Counted from the first letter of the stretch, positions 35,788 through 44,117 are shown. The stretch is DNA of 64,000 nt from Roseovarius sp. MMSF_3350 (GCF_030733425.1 NZ_JASHIZ010000005.1:123347-187346); one strand, 5' to 3'. Numbers and translations are program-made. The notes: generated by a model from the letters alone, not told the origin.

Positions 35788-37572
35788 ATGTACGACATCA
35801 TCGGGGCCAACGCCCCTGTCATCGCGCTGGTTCTCCTCGCTCTTCTCTTCGTCGCCTTCACGCTTGAAAAATACCCGCCAGAAGTGACCGCCGCCGGCGC
35901 CGCCGCGCTCTTCATCATCCTCGGACTGGTGCCCACGGACGAGGTGATGGATGTCTTTTCCAGCTCCGCCCCCATCACCATCGCCGCCATGTTCGTGGTG
36001 TCGGGCGCATTGGTCCGCACCGGCGTTCTGGACGCCATCGCCGGGCTGGTCATAGGCCGCGCCAAGGACCGGCCGCTCCTGGCGATCGGCATCTTCATCT
36101 TCGCCACCATCGCCGCCTCGGCCTTCATCAACAACACGCCCGTCGTGCTGGTCCTGATCCCCGTGGTCATGCGCCTCGCCGCCAGCCTGAACATCGCCGC
36201 GACCCGATTGCTCATCCCGCTCTCCTATGCCGCCGTGCTGGGCGGGACCTGTACCCTCATCGGCACCTCCACCAACCTTCTGGTCGACGGTGTCGCGCGC
36301 GAGGCCGGGCTGGACGCGTTCTCGATTTTCGAAATTGCCCCCGTAGGCATCACCGTCGCCGTCGTCGGGGGGGCCGCGATGATGCTGCTCGGGCGTTTCC
36401 TGCTTCCTGACCGCAGTTCGCACAAGGGCGAGGCCGAGTCGTCCGAAACCGCATTCCTATCCGAGATCACGGTGCTGGGCGACTCCCCCATGATCGGGGT
36501 GCCCCTGTCCGAGATAGCCGATTTCCAACGCAACAGCATCCGCGTTACCGGCCTGCGCCGAGGCAGCCAGATCGTGCGCAGGGACCTGGCCGATCAGGTC
36601 ATCGCAAGGGGCGATGCCGTCATCCTGCTCGCCCCCACCTCCGAGATCCTGACCTTTTCCGAAACGCCCGGCCTGCGCGTCGGCCTGCGCCGCACGGTCG
36701 AGCTTGACCCCGAGGCCGAGGTCCGCGTGGCCGAGGCCATCGTCACCCCGTCGCGCCGCAGCACCGGCGTTCGCATCGCCGACCTCGCACTCGGACGCCG
36801 GGCCGGCATGCGCGTGCTTGGTGCGTTCCGTGCCGGCCACATTGCCGGAGCCGACCTTTCGGGCGTGCGCCTGCGCCCCGCCGACAAGCTGCTGCTCGAA
36901 GGCAGCGCCGAAGGCTTCGAGGAATTGCGCAAGTCAGGCGATGTGGTCTCGGTCAGCGAACCGGGCGGCCGCGCGTTCCGACGCAAACAGGCGCCAGTTG
37001 CGATCCTGACGCTTCTCGGTATCGTCGGCCTTGCCGCTTTTGACGTCATGCCCATCGGCATCCTCGCCCTTATCGGCGTCGCCGCCATCCTCGTACTGCG
37101 CTGCATCGACAGCGATGAGGCATGGTCGTCCATCGACGGCTCGATCCTTGTACTGATCTTCGCCATGCTGATCGTCGGCGCCGGGCTGGAACATACCGGC
37201 GCAGTGGAACTGCTCGTCGCCGCGCTCACCCCGTGGCTGGAGGGCCTGCCACCTTTTCTCACCCTGCTGGCGATCTACACCGTCGGCTCGATCCTGACCG
37301 AAGTGGTGACCAACAACGCCGTAGCCGTCATCTTCACCCCCATCGTCGTGGCGCTGGCCAGCCAATTGGGCGTCGACCCCCGCGCCTTTGTCGTCGCCGT
37401 CATGTTCTCCGCCAGCGCCAGCTTCGCCACGCCCATCGGCTATCAGACCAACACGCTTGTCTACGGCGCCGGGAACTACCGCTTCACCGATTTCCTTAAG
37501 GTCGGCGTGCCGATGAACATCATCGTCGGCCTGACCGCGACGTTGGCCATAAGCTTTTTCTTCCCACTCTGA
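35788..37572 (+). CDS. SLC13/DASS-family anion permease with two RCK-C (TrkA-C) domains
   Basis: About 594 aa. The transporter is in two halves (helices before residue 215 and after 400), each with a hairpin-type motif: AAFINNTPVVLVLIP with GTCTLIGTSTNLL, and LTEVVTNNAVAVIFTP with ATPIGYQTNTLVYGAG, the S/N-N-T signatures of this family. Between them lie two TrkA-C-like regulatory domains (about residues 215-300 and 310-390). It probably moves a divalent anion with sodium. The start may be ATG 35788 or GTG 35782; no clear ribosome binding site separates them. Confidence 0.88.
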   Translation: MYDIIGANAPVIALVLLALLFVAFTLEKYPPEVTAAGAAALFIILGLVPTDEVMDVFSSSAPITIAAMFVVSGALVRTGVLDAIAGLVIGRAKDRPLLAIGIFIFATIAASAFINNTPVVLVLIPVVMRLAASLNIAATRLLIPLSYAAVLGGTCTLIGTSTNLLVDGVAREAGLDAFSIFEIAPVGITVAVVGGAAMMLLGRFLLPDRSSHKGEAESSETAFLSEITVLGDSPMIGVPLSEIADFQRNSIRVTGLRRGSQIVRRDLADQVIARGDAVILLAPTSEILTFSETPGLRVGLRRTVELDPEAEVRVAEAIVTPSRRSTGVRIADLALGRRAGMRVLGAFRAGHIAGADLSGVRLRPADKLLLEGSAEGFEELRKSGDVVSVSEPGGRAFRRKQAPVAILTLLGIVGLAAFDVMPIGILALIGVAAILVLRCIDSDEAWSSIDGSILVLIFAMLIVGAGLEHTGAVELLVAALTPWLEGLPPFLTLLAIYTVGSILTEVVTNNAVAVIFTPIVVALASQLGVDPRAFVVAVMFSASASFATPIGYQTNTLVYGAGNYRFTDFLKVGVPMNIIVGLTATLAISFFFPL

Positions 37573-37649
37573 TTACGTCGTTCGGCGCCGCATTCCTTGT
37601 CCCTGCCACGACTTACGCCGCGCGAATCCCGTTGGAGTCTCGCCGGCGA

Positions 37650-37678
37650 TTGACGACAACAATACAACCCTGTATCTA
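37650..37678 (+). promoter_or_regulatory. sigma-70-type promoter of the TetR-MttB operon
   Basis: TTGACG (37650-37655) and TATCTA (37673-37678) are separated by exactly 17 nt. Transcription would start near 37685, leaving about 20 nt with a GGAG before ATG 37706. This argues for ATG 37706 over ATG 37682. Confidence 0.65.
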
Positions 37679-37694
37679 TCCATGCAGCCCTGTA
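37663..37694. promoter_or_regulatory. tandem 12-bp candidate operators (TACAACCCTGTA / TGCAGCCCTGTA)
   Basis: TACAACCCTGTA (37663-37674) and TGCAGCCCTGTA (37683-37694) differ at two positions and lie 20 bp apart, about two helical turns. The first is a TACA-N4-TGTA inverted repeat. They flank the -10 box and the presumed start, a fitting place for autorepression by the TetR protein encoded just downstream. Confidence 0.5.
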
Positions 37695-37705
37695 CGGAGA
37701 CGCCA

Positions 37706-38347
37706 ATGCCCGCCACCCAGACAGAGGACCGACAAATCCGCCTCACGCGCGACGATTGGATCAGCGCGGCCCTTCGCCTGCTGATCGACAGCGGCATCGA
37801 CGCGGTTCAGATCACAGTTCTCTCCCGCTCCCTCGGCGTTACACGCGGCAGCTTCTACTGGCACTTCGAGTCCCGCGAATCGCTGCTCGACGCGCTTGTT
37901 CATCGGTGGCGCTCCCGCAATACCGGCGTCATCGTCGACGCAGTCTCGAAGGCCGACAGCCTTGATAACGGCATCCTTGCCCTATTCGCCGTCTGGACCG
38001 ATCACAGCCGTTTCGACCCCAAGCTCGACCAGGCGATCCGCAATTGGGCGCGTTACGACGACGCCCTGCGCATCCGCCTGAAAACCGAGGATGACGCCCG
38101 GATCGACGCCGTCGCTGCCATGTTTGAACGCTTCGGCTATCCCCAGCCCGAGGCATTCATCCGCGCACGGGTCATCTGCTTCACCCAGATCACCTATTAC
38201 GCGCTCGATATCGCCTCCGAGGAAACCGAGGCTCAGCGGATGAGCTATCTCGAAGCGTATTTCAGGTGCTTTACCGGGCGCGACATCCATCCCGCCACGG
38301 CGGACGCCTATCGCGACATGCTGATTCGCGGGGCGACCCCGTCATGA
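37706..38347 (+). CDS. TetR/AcrR-family transcriptional regulator
   Basis: 213 aa. The N-terminal helix-turn-helix is WISAALRLLIDSGIDAVQITVLSRSLGVTRGSFYWHFESRESLLDAL, seen by the pattern T/S-x-x-L-G-V-T-x-G-S-F-Y-W-H-F at about residues 35-50. The C-terminal ligand-binding half is helical with no recognised family. It overlaps the trimethylamine-methyltransferase-family gene by 4 nt (ATGA), so it most likely controls that gene and itself, in response to an unknown ligand. Start chosen from the promoter geometry. Confidence 0.87.
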   Translation: MPATQTEDRQIRLTRDDWISAALRLLIDSGIDAVQITVLSRSLGVTRGSFYWHFESRESLLDALVHRWRSRNTGVIVDAVSKADSLDNGILALFAVWTDHSRFDPKLDQAIRNWARYDDALRIRLKTEDDARIDAVAAMFERFGYPQPEAFIRARVICFTQITYYALDIASEETEAQRMSYLEAYFRCFTGRDIHPATADAYRDMLIRGATPS

Positions 38348-39885
38348 AAACGCAACGCTCCGGCGGCCGCCGCGGCCGTGCCGCCAGATGCGCCTCTGCG
38401 GCGGAACAGAGCTTCGACGCCGCTTGGCGTCAATGGAAACGCCCCTACCCGCCCATCGAACAATTCAGTACTGACGAGATCGAGGCGATCCACGAAACCT
38501 CGCTGCGGGTCCTGCGCGACATCGGCATCAAGGTTCTCAACGACGAGGCCCGCGCGCTCTACCGTTCCGCCGGCATGACCGAGGTGGACGACAACATCAT
38601 TCGCTTCGACCCCGACACGCTGATGGCGCTCATCGCCCACGCGCCGGGCGAGATCACCTTGCACAGCCGCAACCCCACCCGCACGCAAACCCTCGGCGGT
38701 CCGAACGTGGGAATTACCACCTCCGCCGGGTCGCCCAACTGTTCCGACCTGAAAGGCGGCCGCCGCCCCGGCACGCAAGTGGACTTTGATAATTTCTGCA
38801 AGGTCGCTCAGGCCTTCGACGTGATCCATTTCATCGGCCCGGTGGTCGAGCCGCAGGACATCGCCCTCGGCTTGCGACATCTGCATATGACCCGCTCCAT
38901 CGCCGCGCTGACCGAAAAAATCCCCTTCGTCTATTTCCGCGGACGCCAGGCCATCGCCGACAGCTACGAGATCCTGCGCCTCGCCCACGGCCTCAGCCCC
39001 GATCAGTTTCGCAGCACGACGGTCAGCTATTCCGTCGCCAACTCCAACTCGCCTCTGCAACTGGACGCCCTGATGTGTCGCGGCATCATCGACTCGGCCC
39101 ACGCGGGCCAGATGATGATCCTCACGCCCTTCACGCTGGCCGGCGCCATGGCCCCGGTGACGATCCCCGGCGCGCTGGTCATGCAGAACGCAGAAGCGCT
39201 CGCGGGCCTCTGCCTCTCCCAGATCGTCCGCCCCGGCGCGCCTGTCTGCTACGGCAGCTTCACCTCCAACGTCGACATGCGCAGTGGCGCCCCCGCCTTC
39301 GGCACGCCGGAGTACGTCAAGGCCGCCTTCGCCTCGGGCCAACTCGCGCGGCGTTACAACCTACCCCTTCGCTCGTCCGCGCCCACCGCCTCTAACGCGC
39401 CGGATGCGCAAGCCACCTACGAATCGCAGATGTCGCTCTGGGGGGCATTGATGGGCGGGGCCAACCTGATCCTGCACGGCGCGGGCTGGCTGGAGGGCGG
39501 GCTGACCATCTCGGCCGAGAAGTTCATCATCGACGTAGAGGTGCTTCAAATGTTCGCCGAGCTTTTCAAACCGGTCGAGGTCAACGAGGCGGCGCTCGCC
39601 TACGACGCCATCGCGGACGTCCGTCACGGCGGTCATTTCTTCGGTACGCAGCATACGCTGGACCGGTTCGAGACGGCCTTCTATTCGCCATTGCTGTCCG
39701 ACTGGTCCAATTACGAGAATTTTCGCGACAGGGGCGCGGTGGAGACGACCGAACGCGCCAACCGCATTTTTTTCAAGACGCTCGCCGCCCACGAAAACCC
39801 GGCCATGCCGTCGGACCGGCTGGAAGCCATCGACGCATTCATCGCGAAACGCACCGAAGAAGGGGGCGTGGATCTCGAGCAGTGA
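38344..39885 (+). CDS. trimethylamine methyltransferase (MttB) superfamily protein, non-pyrrolysine type
   Basis: 513 aa. Family features include TDEIEAIHETSLRVLRDIGIKVLNDEA, FYxxG-like LALGLRHLHM, and the C-terminal ANLILHGAGWLEGGLTISAEKFIIDVEVL and RHGGHFFGTQHTL segments, the last two recognised by key residues. No in-frame amber codon interrupts it, so it is not a pyrrolysine enzyme. Relatives demethylate glycine betaine, carnitine or other quaternary amines, passing methyl to a corrinoid protein; none is encoded nearby. Co-transcribed with the TetR gene upstream. Confidence 0.84.
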   Translation: MKTQRSGGRRGRAARCASAAEQSFDAAWRQWKRPYPPIEQFSTDEIEAIHETSLRVLRDIGIKVLNDEARALYRSAGMTEVDDNIIRFDPDTLMALIAHAPGEITLHSRNPTRTQTLGGPNVGITTSAGSPNCSDLKGGRRPGTQVDFDNFCKVAQAFDVIHFIGPVVEPQDIALGLRHLHMTRSIAALTEKIPFVYFRGRQAIADSYEILRLAHGLSPDQFRSTTVSYSVANSNSPLQLDALMCRGIIDSAHAGQMMILTPFTLAGAMAPVTIPGALVMQNAEALAGLCLSQIVRPGAPVCYGSFTSNVDMRSGAPAFGTPEYVKAAFASGQLARRYNLPLRSSAPTASNAPDAQATYESQMSLWGALMGGANLILHGAGWLEGGLTISAEKFIIDVEVLQMFAELFKPVEVNEAALAYDAIADVRHGGHFFGTQHTLDRFETAFYSPLLSDWSNYENFRDRGAVETTERANRIFFKTLAAHENPAMPSDRLEAIDAFIAKRTEEGGVDLEQ

Positions 39886-39958
39886 AAGTCATTTCAGGCG
39901 GGATCGAAGGCGCAGGCCCCCGACATCTTCCACAACTCGAAGGGTTCGCTGGGCCGGC

Positions 39959-40267
39959 TTATCCGCAGTAGCCCAGCGGGCGCCCGTTGCAGAGCAGTTC
40001 CGGCAGGATGAAGTCGCGCAGCGAGATGAGGGCAACGAAAGCCACCAGCGGCGCGAGGTCCAGCGGCCGTGTGTCCGGCAGTATGCGGCGAATGGGCTGA
40101 TAGATCGGCTCCAGCAGGCGGTTCAGGCCGTACCAGATCTGGCCGACGAACTGCTGGTTCAGGTTCAGGACCTGGAAATTGATCAGCCAGCTCATGATGA
40201 TGTGGATGATCATGATGAAGAACACCACGTCCAGAATGAGCCCGATGGGACCTGCGATTGCCTGCAT
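39959..40267 (-). CDS. YggT family membrane protein
   Basis: 102 aa. Two hydrophobic segments (residues 5-27 and 73-92) enclose the conserved stretch with WLINFQVLNLNQQFVGQIWYGLNRLLEPIYQPIRRILP, identified by the pattern L-x-P-x-Y-x-P-x-R-x-x-x-P. YggT proteins are small inner-membrane proteins linked to osmotic tolerance and cell division in various bacteria; molecular role unknown. GAGG lies before ATG 40267. A skew change of the sequence begins about here. Confidence 0.88.
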   Translation of the reverse strand: MQAIAGPIGLILDVVFFIMIIHIIMSWLINFQVLNLNQQFVGQIWYGLNRLLEPIYQPIRRILPDTRPLDLAPLVAFVALISLRDFILPELLCNGRPLGYCG

Positions 40268-40393
40268 CTGGAAAACCTCTTTCTTGCTGCGCGGAATAGG
40301 TAAGCGTCATGGCGGGATTCCGCAAGCTTTACGCGAGGTTGTGGTTGACGTGGAGGTGAGTTGCGTAAAGACCACCCGCAAAAGGAGCGCCCG

Positions 40394-40930
40394 ATGTACC
40401 CCGTCATCCGCATGTTCTGGCAGCTTTACAAGCACCGCAACTCGCCGCCCCTGGCGCCGACCGGCACGCATGTGTCGCGGCATGTGTGCCTGCCGTGGGA
40501 TATCGACTTGTGGATGGAGCTGAACAACGGACGCACGCTGACATTCTATGACCTGGGGCGCATTCCGCTGGCCCGGCGGGTCGGTCTGGTCGATGTGCTG
40601 AAGAAGAACCGCTGGGGGCTGACCATGGCCGGGGCGAGCGTGCGGTATCGTCGCCGCATCCGGGTGTTCGAGACGGTCGAGATGCGGTCGCGCGCGGTCT
40701 GGTGGGACGACCGCTTCGTCTATCTTGAACAGTCGATGTGGAAAAAGAACGGCGAATGCGCCAACCATATCGTCTATCGCTCGGCCGTGACCGGCAAGGA
40801 AGGGATCGTCCCGCCCGATGATGTGATGACGGCATTGGGTGGCCAGGTCAGCCGCCCCGAGGCGCCCGAATGGGTGGCCGCGTGGATCGAGGCGGATGCC
40901 AAGCGGCCCTGGCCACCGATGCAGGACTGA
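40394..40930 (+). CDS. acyl-CoA thioesterase, hot-dog fold
   Basis: 178 aa. Recognisable elements are DIDLWMELNNGRTLTFYDLGR (D-x-x-x-H/L-x-N-N-G core of 4HBT-like proteins, with N and the following D/E region) and VRYRRRIRVFETVEMRSRAVWWDDRFVYLEQSMW (central hot-dog helix and strand). The catalytic Asp/Glu cannot be fixed with certainty. AAAGGAG precedes ATG 40394, excluding ATG 40361. It may hydrolyse long-chain acyl-CoA. It starts 126 nt from YggT, divergently. Confidence 0.78.
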   Translation: MYPVIRMFWQLYKHRNSPPLAPTGTHVSRHVCLPWDIDLWMELNNGRTLTFYDLGRIPLARRVGLVDVLKKNRWGLTMAGASVRYRRRIRVFETVEMRSRAVWWDDRFVYLEQSMWKKNGECANHIVYRSAVTGKEGIVPPDDVMTALGGQVSRPEAPEWVAAWIEADAKRPWPPMQD

Positions 40931-41003
40931 CGCGGATAGCGGCAGGAAGGGCTTGCCACCGCCCCGCGAAGCGCGTTTGATCGGCCCCAAACGAGGGGGC
41001 GAG

Positions 41004-42383
41004 ATGGCAGAGGTTTCGGAACGCAAGCGGATCTGGGGCTGGTTCTTTTTCGATTGGGCCAGCCAGCCCTATCACACCCTCTTGGTGACCTTCGTCTTCG
41101 GGCCGTTCTTTGCCGCGGTAGCCTCCAACTATTTCCTTGGCACGGGGCTGGCGGAAGAATCGGCGGACGCGCGGGCGCAGACCCTCTGGTCGTGGTGCCT
41201 GGCGTTGTCGGGGCTGGTGATCGCCTTCGGCGCGCCGGTGATCGGGGCGATGGCGGATTCGGCCGGGCGGCGCATTCCTTGGATGCTGTTCTTTTCGGTG
41301 CTTTACGCGGTGGGCGCCGCGGGCCTGTGGTGGACCACTCCCGACGGATCCAACATGATCGCAATGCTGGTGATGTTCGGAATCGGGTTCGTCGGTGCGG
41401 AATACGCGCTGATCTTCGTCAATTCGCAGCTGCCGTCCGTAGCAACGGCAGAGGATGTGGGGTCGACCTCTGGCAGCGGCTTTGCCTTTGGCTACCTCGG
41501 CGGGCTGGTCTCCTTGGCGATCATGCTGGTGTTCTTTCAGACAATGGACGGGGGCCGCACGATCGTCGGGCTGGAACCCGCGCTGGGGCTGGATGCGGGC
41601 AAGGACGAGGACAAACGCGTCGTCGGGCCGCTGACCGCCGTGTGGTACGTGATCTTCATGATCCCCTACTTCCTGTGGGTGCGTGATGCCGACACCGCGC
41701 CCAAGGGAGCGGGATTCGTGGGCGCGATGGCTTTGCTGAGAAAGTCGCTGGCGAACCTGCCCAATCGCCGCAGCCTGCTGGCTTACCTGGGATCGTCGAT
41801 GTTCTATCGCGACGCGCTGAACGGGCTCTACAGCTTTGGCGGCACCTATGCGACGCTGGTGCTGAACTGGTCGATCGTGAAAGTGGGGATCTTCGGCATC
41901 GTCAGCGTCATCGCCGCGGCGGCGTTCAGCTGGGTCGGCGGCCGGCTGGACCGGCGGTACGGCCCAAAGCCGGTCATCGTGGGCGCGGTGTGGATCCTGA
42001 TCGGAGTGTGCGTCACGATCGTCAGCATGGACCGCACGATGATTTTCGGCATCCCGCTGGAAGACGGCTCGGCCCTGCCCGACATGGTATTCTTCGGCTG
42101 CGGCATCCTGATCGGCGGTCTGGGCGGCACGCTGCAAGCGGCGAGCCGGTCGTTGATGGTGCGACACACGGACCCGGCGGTGCCGACCGAAAGCTTCGGC
42201 CTTTACGGTTTGTCGGGGCGGGCGACGGCCTTTGTCGCACCCGCGCTGATCGGCCTTGTCACCTATATCAGCGGAAGCGCGCGGATCGGGGTCACGCCGC
42301 TCATTCTGCTTTTCCTCGTGGGGTTGATATTGCTACGCTGGGTTCAGGCAAAAGGGGATAGTGAAACATGGTCCGTATCGTAA
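41004..42383 (+). CDS. MFS transporter, Atg22-like (UMF1) family
   Basis: 459 aa with about twelve membrane segments. The start RIWGWFFFDWASQPYHTLLVTFVFGPFF is typical of the UMF1/Atg22 group (W-x-x-Y/F-D-x-A-x-Q/S-x-P-Y). Other marks are GAMADSAGRRIPWM and GTLQAASRSLMVRHTDPAVPTESFGLYG. The substrate is unknown; relatives export amino acids. GAGGGGGCGAG precedes ATG 41004. It overlaps the mepA start by 16 nt, making a two-gene operon. Confidence 0.86.
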   Translation: MAEVSERKRIWGWFFFDWASQPYHTLLVTFVFGPFFAAVASNYFLGTGLAEESADARAQTLWSWCLALSGLVIAFGAPVIGAMADSAGRRIPWMLFFSVLYAVGAAGLWWTTPDGSNMIAMLVMFGIGFVGAEYALIFVNSQLPSVATAEDVGSTSGSGFAFGYLGGLVSLAIMLVFFQTMDGGRTIVGLEPALGLDAGKDEDKRVVGPLTAVWYVIFMIPYFLWVRDADTAPKGAGFVGAMALLRKSLANLPNRRSLLAYLGSSMFYRDALNGLYSFGGTYATLVLNWSIVKVGIFGIVSVIAAAAFSWVGGRLDRRYGPKPVIVGAVWILIGVCVTIVSMDRTMIFGIPLEDGSALPDMVFFGCGILIGGLGGTLQAASRSLMVRHTDPAVPTESFGLYGLSGRATAFVAPALIGLVTYISGSARIGVTPLILLFLVGLILLRWVQAKGDSETWSVS

Positions 42384-43294
42384 AGCCGGTCCTGCTGGCG
42401 CTGGTGCTGGCAGGGTGTGGCGGGTCCACGCAGGAGGCGGAGGACGCGCAGCCCGCGGTTCTGTCGACGCAGAACATTCCGGCGGAAATGCGGGGGGTAC
42501 AGGCAAAGCAGTTGTTCGGCGCCAAGCGGAGCGGCTCGCAACAGGCGGCGGCGCCCTATGGCGGCTATTCCAAGGGATGTATGGCCGGTGGTGTGCAACT
42601 GCCGGAAACGGGACCCACCTGGCAGGCGATGCGGCTGAGCCGGAACCGCAACTGGGGCCATCCCGAGGTGATCGACTTCATTCAGAAGCTGTCGCGATTT
42701 GCCGCGACCCAGCCGGGCTGGAACGGGCTATACGTGGGCGATATCAGCCAGCCTCGGGGCGGGCCGATGCTGACCGGCCATGCCAGCCACCAGGTGGGGC
42801 TTGATGCAGATATCTGGCTGCGGCCGGCGAACAACCTGAACCTCAGCCGGGCGCAGCGGGAAAGCCTTTCGTCGATTTCACTGCGGCGGGCGAACGGGGC
42901 CTACACGAACAACAATTACAACCGTACCCATCACGAGATCATGAAGGCCGCCGCGCAGGATCCGCGGGTGGCGCGGATCTTTGTCTTTCCGGGGGCCAAG
43001 GTGCGGATGTGCGAGGAAGAGACCGGCGACCGCAGCTGGCTGCGCAAGATCCGGCCATGGTACGGCCACCACTATCATTTCCACGTGCGGCTGAAATGCC
43101 CGCGCGGGGCGAGAGGATGCGTCGACCAGGCCGCACCGCCGGCGGGCGATGGCTGCGCCGATGCGCGCCAATGGCAGAGAAATATCCTGAACCCGCCGCC
43201 GCCCGACCCCGACGCGCCGCCGCCCAAGCCGCGGCGCGAACTGACCATGGCGGATCTGCCGGCGCAGTGCCTGGGCGTGCTGCAATCGGAGTGA
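42368..43294 (+). CDS. mepA: penicillin-insensitive murein endopeptidase (MepA-like lipoprotein)
   Basis: 308 aa. The lipobox is LVLAGC with Cys17, so it is a lipoprotein and probably periplasmic-facing. Zinc and catalytic motifs are GHASHQVGLDADIWL (His-x6-Asp) and WYGHHYHFHVRLKCP (second His cluster), as in the peptidase family M74. It cleaves D-Ala-meso-DAP cross-links. The C-terminal tail has a Pro-rich stretch with PPPPDPDAPPPKP after a Cys-rich region (Cys pairs around residues 246-262). The start overlaps the MFS gene. Confidence 0.91.
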   Translation: MVRIVKPVLLALVLAGCGGSTQEAEDAQPAVLSTQNIPAEMRGVQAKQLFGAKRSGSQQAAAPYGGYSKGCMAGGVQLPETGPTWQAMRLSRNRNWGHPEVIDFIQKLSRFAATQPGWNGLYVGDISQPRGGPMLTGHASHQVGLDADIWLRPANNLNLSRAQRESLSSISLRRANGAYTNNNYNRTHHEIMKAAAQDPRVARIFVFPGAKVRMCEEETGDRSWLRKIRPWYGHHYHFHVRLKCPRGARGCVDQAAPPAGDGCADARQWQRNILNPPPPDPDAPPPKPRRELTMADLPAQCLGVLQSE

Positions 43295-43324
43295 GGTCTT
43301 GCGGTTCTGCCGCAAAGTGACTAG

Positions 43325-43364
43325 GCGCAGGCCCCTGATATAGACGCGTATCGGGGGCCTGTGC
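43325..43364 (+). promoter_or_regulatory. 16-bp hairpin immediately upstream of the queuosine-transporter start
   Basis: GCGCAGGCCCCTGATA (43325-43340) pairs with TATCGGGGGCCTGTGC (43349-43364), with two G-T wobbles and an 8-nt loop (TAGACGCG). It ends two bases before ATG 43367. In the mRNA it would cover any ribosome binding site, unless transcription starts inside it. Confidence 0.55.
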
Positions 43365-43366
43365 GC

Positions 43367-43990
43367 ATGACATCCAAGATCCTTCCCGGTGTTCTGGCGA
43401 TGGCGGCGATTGTCGTCGCGTCGAACATCCTGGTGCAGTTCCTGTTCGGCCAATGGCTGACATGGGGGGCATTCACTTACCCGCTGGCGTTCCTGGTGAC
43501 GGACGTGATGAACCGCATCTATGGCCGCGCGGCGGCACGGCGGGTGGTGCTGGCGGGGTTCGTGGTGGGGCTGATCTGTTCCTTCATCGGGACGCAGATT
43601 TCGGGGGAGTTCGGGCCGCTGGTCACATTGCGGATCGCGCTCGGCTCGGCCGTGGCGTTTCTGACCGCGCAGCTTCTGGATATTGCGGTGTTCGACCGGT
43701 TCAGGGCGGGGGCCTGGTGGCGGGCGCCGGTGGTGTCGTCGCTGATCGGGGGCAGCGTGGACACGGCGCTGTTCTTTACCATCGCGTTTTCGGCCAGCCT
43801 GACATTCCTGGAGCCGGGCAACGATGTGGGGTGGGCCGGAGAGGCGCTTCCGCTGTTGGGCATGGGGCCTGTGGTCCCACTGTGGGTGTCGCTGGCGGTG
43901 GCGGATTGGCTGGTGAAGTTGGTGCTGGCAATTTTGGCACTTGTGCCGTTTCGCATCATCGTGGGGTCGCTTGGTGGCAGGACCACATGA
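43367..43990 (+). CDS. VUT-family queuosine precursor transporter (YhhQ-like)
   Basis: About 207 aa with six hydrophobic segments. The VUT pattern is clear: VASNILVQFLF, LTWGAFTYPLAFLVTDVMNRIYGRAAARRVVLAGF, GTQISGEFG, and ALGSAVAFLTAQLLDIAVFDR, listed by motif. YhhQ-type proteins import preQ0/preQ1 for tRNA queuosine synthesis. GTG 43361 is an alternative start. The start region carries a strong 16-bp hairpin, so translation or start-site choice is probably regulated or the mRNA is leaderless. Confidence 0.9.
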   Translation: MTSKILPGVLAMAAIVVASNILVQFLFGQWLTWGAFTYPLAFLVTDVMNRIYGRAAARRVVLAGFVVGLICSFIGTQISGEFGPLVTLRIALGSAVAFLTAQLLDIAVFDRFRAGAWWRAPVVSSLIGGSVDTALFFTIAFSASLTFLEPGNDVGWAGEALPLLGMGPVVPLWVSLAVADWLVKLVLAILALVPFRIIVGSLGGRTT

Positions 43991-43997
43991 TTTTGTT

Positions 43998-44003
43998 TTG
44001 ACA
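43998..44003 (+). promoter_or_regulatory. possible -35 box of the small transcript upstream of arfB
   Basis: A perfect TTGACA lies 8 nt after the transporter stop. No convincing -10 box is found at 17-18 nt; TGTACT at 44025-44030 is farther than usual. The site is reported because a terminator and a strongly initiated short ORF lie downstream. Confidence 0.35.
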
Positions 44004-44060
44004 AACGCGAAAACTGTGGCAGGCTGTACTTGAGTTCAACAGCTGAAAGGAGGTGATCCA

Positions 44061-44117
44061 GTGTCTATAAAGGGATTGGAGAGAGGTGTCGGAACAGTCA
44101 GGGAGGTTCGTGTCTGA
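44061..44117 (+). CDS. 18-aa micro-ORF with full anti-Shine-Dalgarno complementarity
   Basis: AAAGGAGGTGATCC (44046-44059) is complementary to all 14 bases at the 3' end of a typical 16S rRNA, and GTG 44061 follows GGAGG by 7 nt, an ideal distance. The frame encodes MSIKGLERGVGTVREVRV and ends TGA. It is too short to recognise. A 13-bp stem with T-run ends the interval at 44218. It could be a leader peptide, an sRNA with a ribosome-binding segment, or a real microprotein; the sequence alone cannot decide. Confidence 0.45.
   Translation: MSIKGLERGVGTVREVRV

Noticed and set aside
32999..35887. 962-codon open frame on the + strand across hyuA and mscL
   Set aside because: Antisense to hyuA and out of frame with mscL; low-complexity His/Arg/Pro-rich product.
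38344..39885. pyrrolysine-containing trimethylamine methyltransferase
   Set aside because: The frame contains no in-frame TAG and is of full length without one.
43295..43366. preQ1 riboswitch before the queuosine-precursor transporter
   Set aside because: The hairpin has none of the known preQ1 aptamer consensus elements that I can recall; kept only as an unexplained stem.
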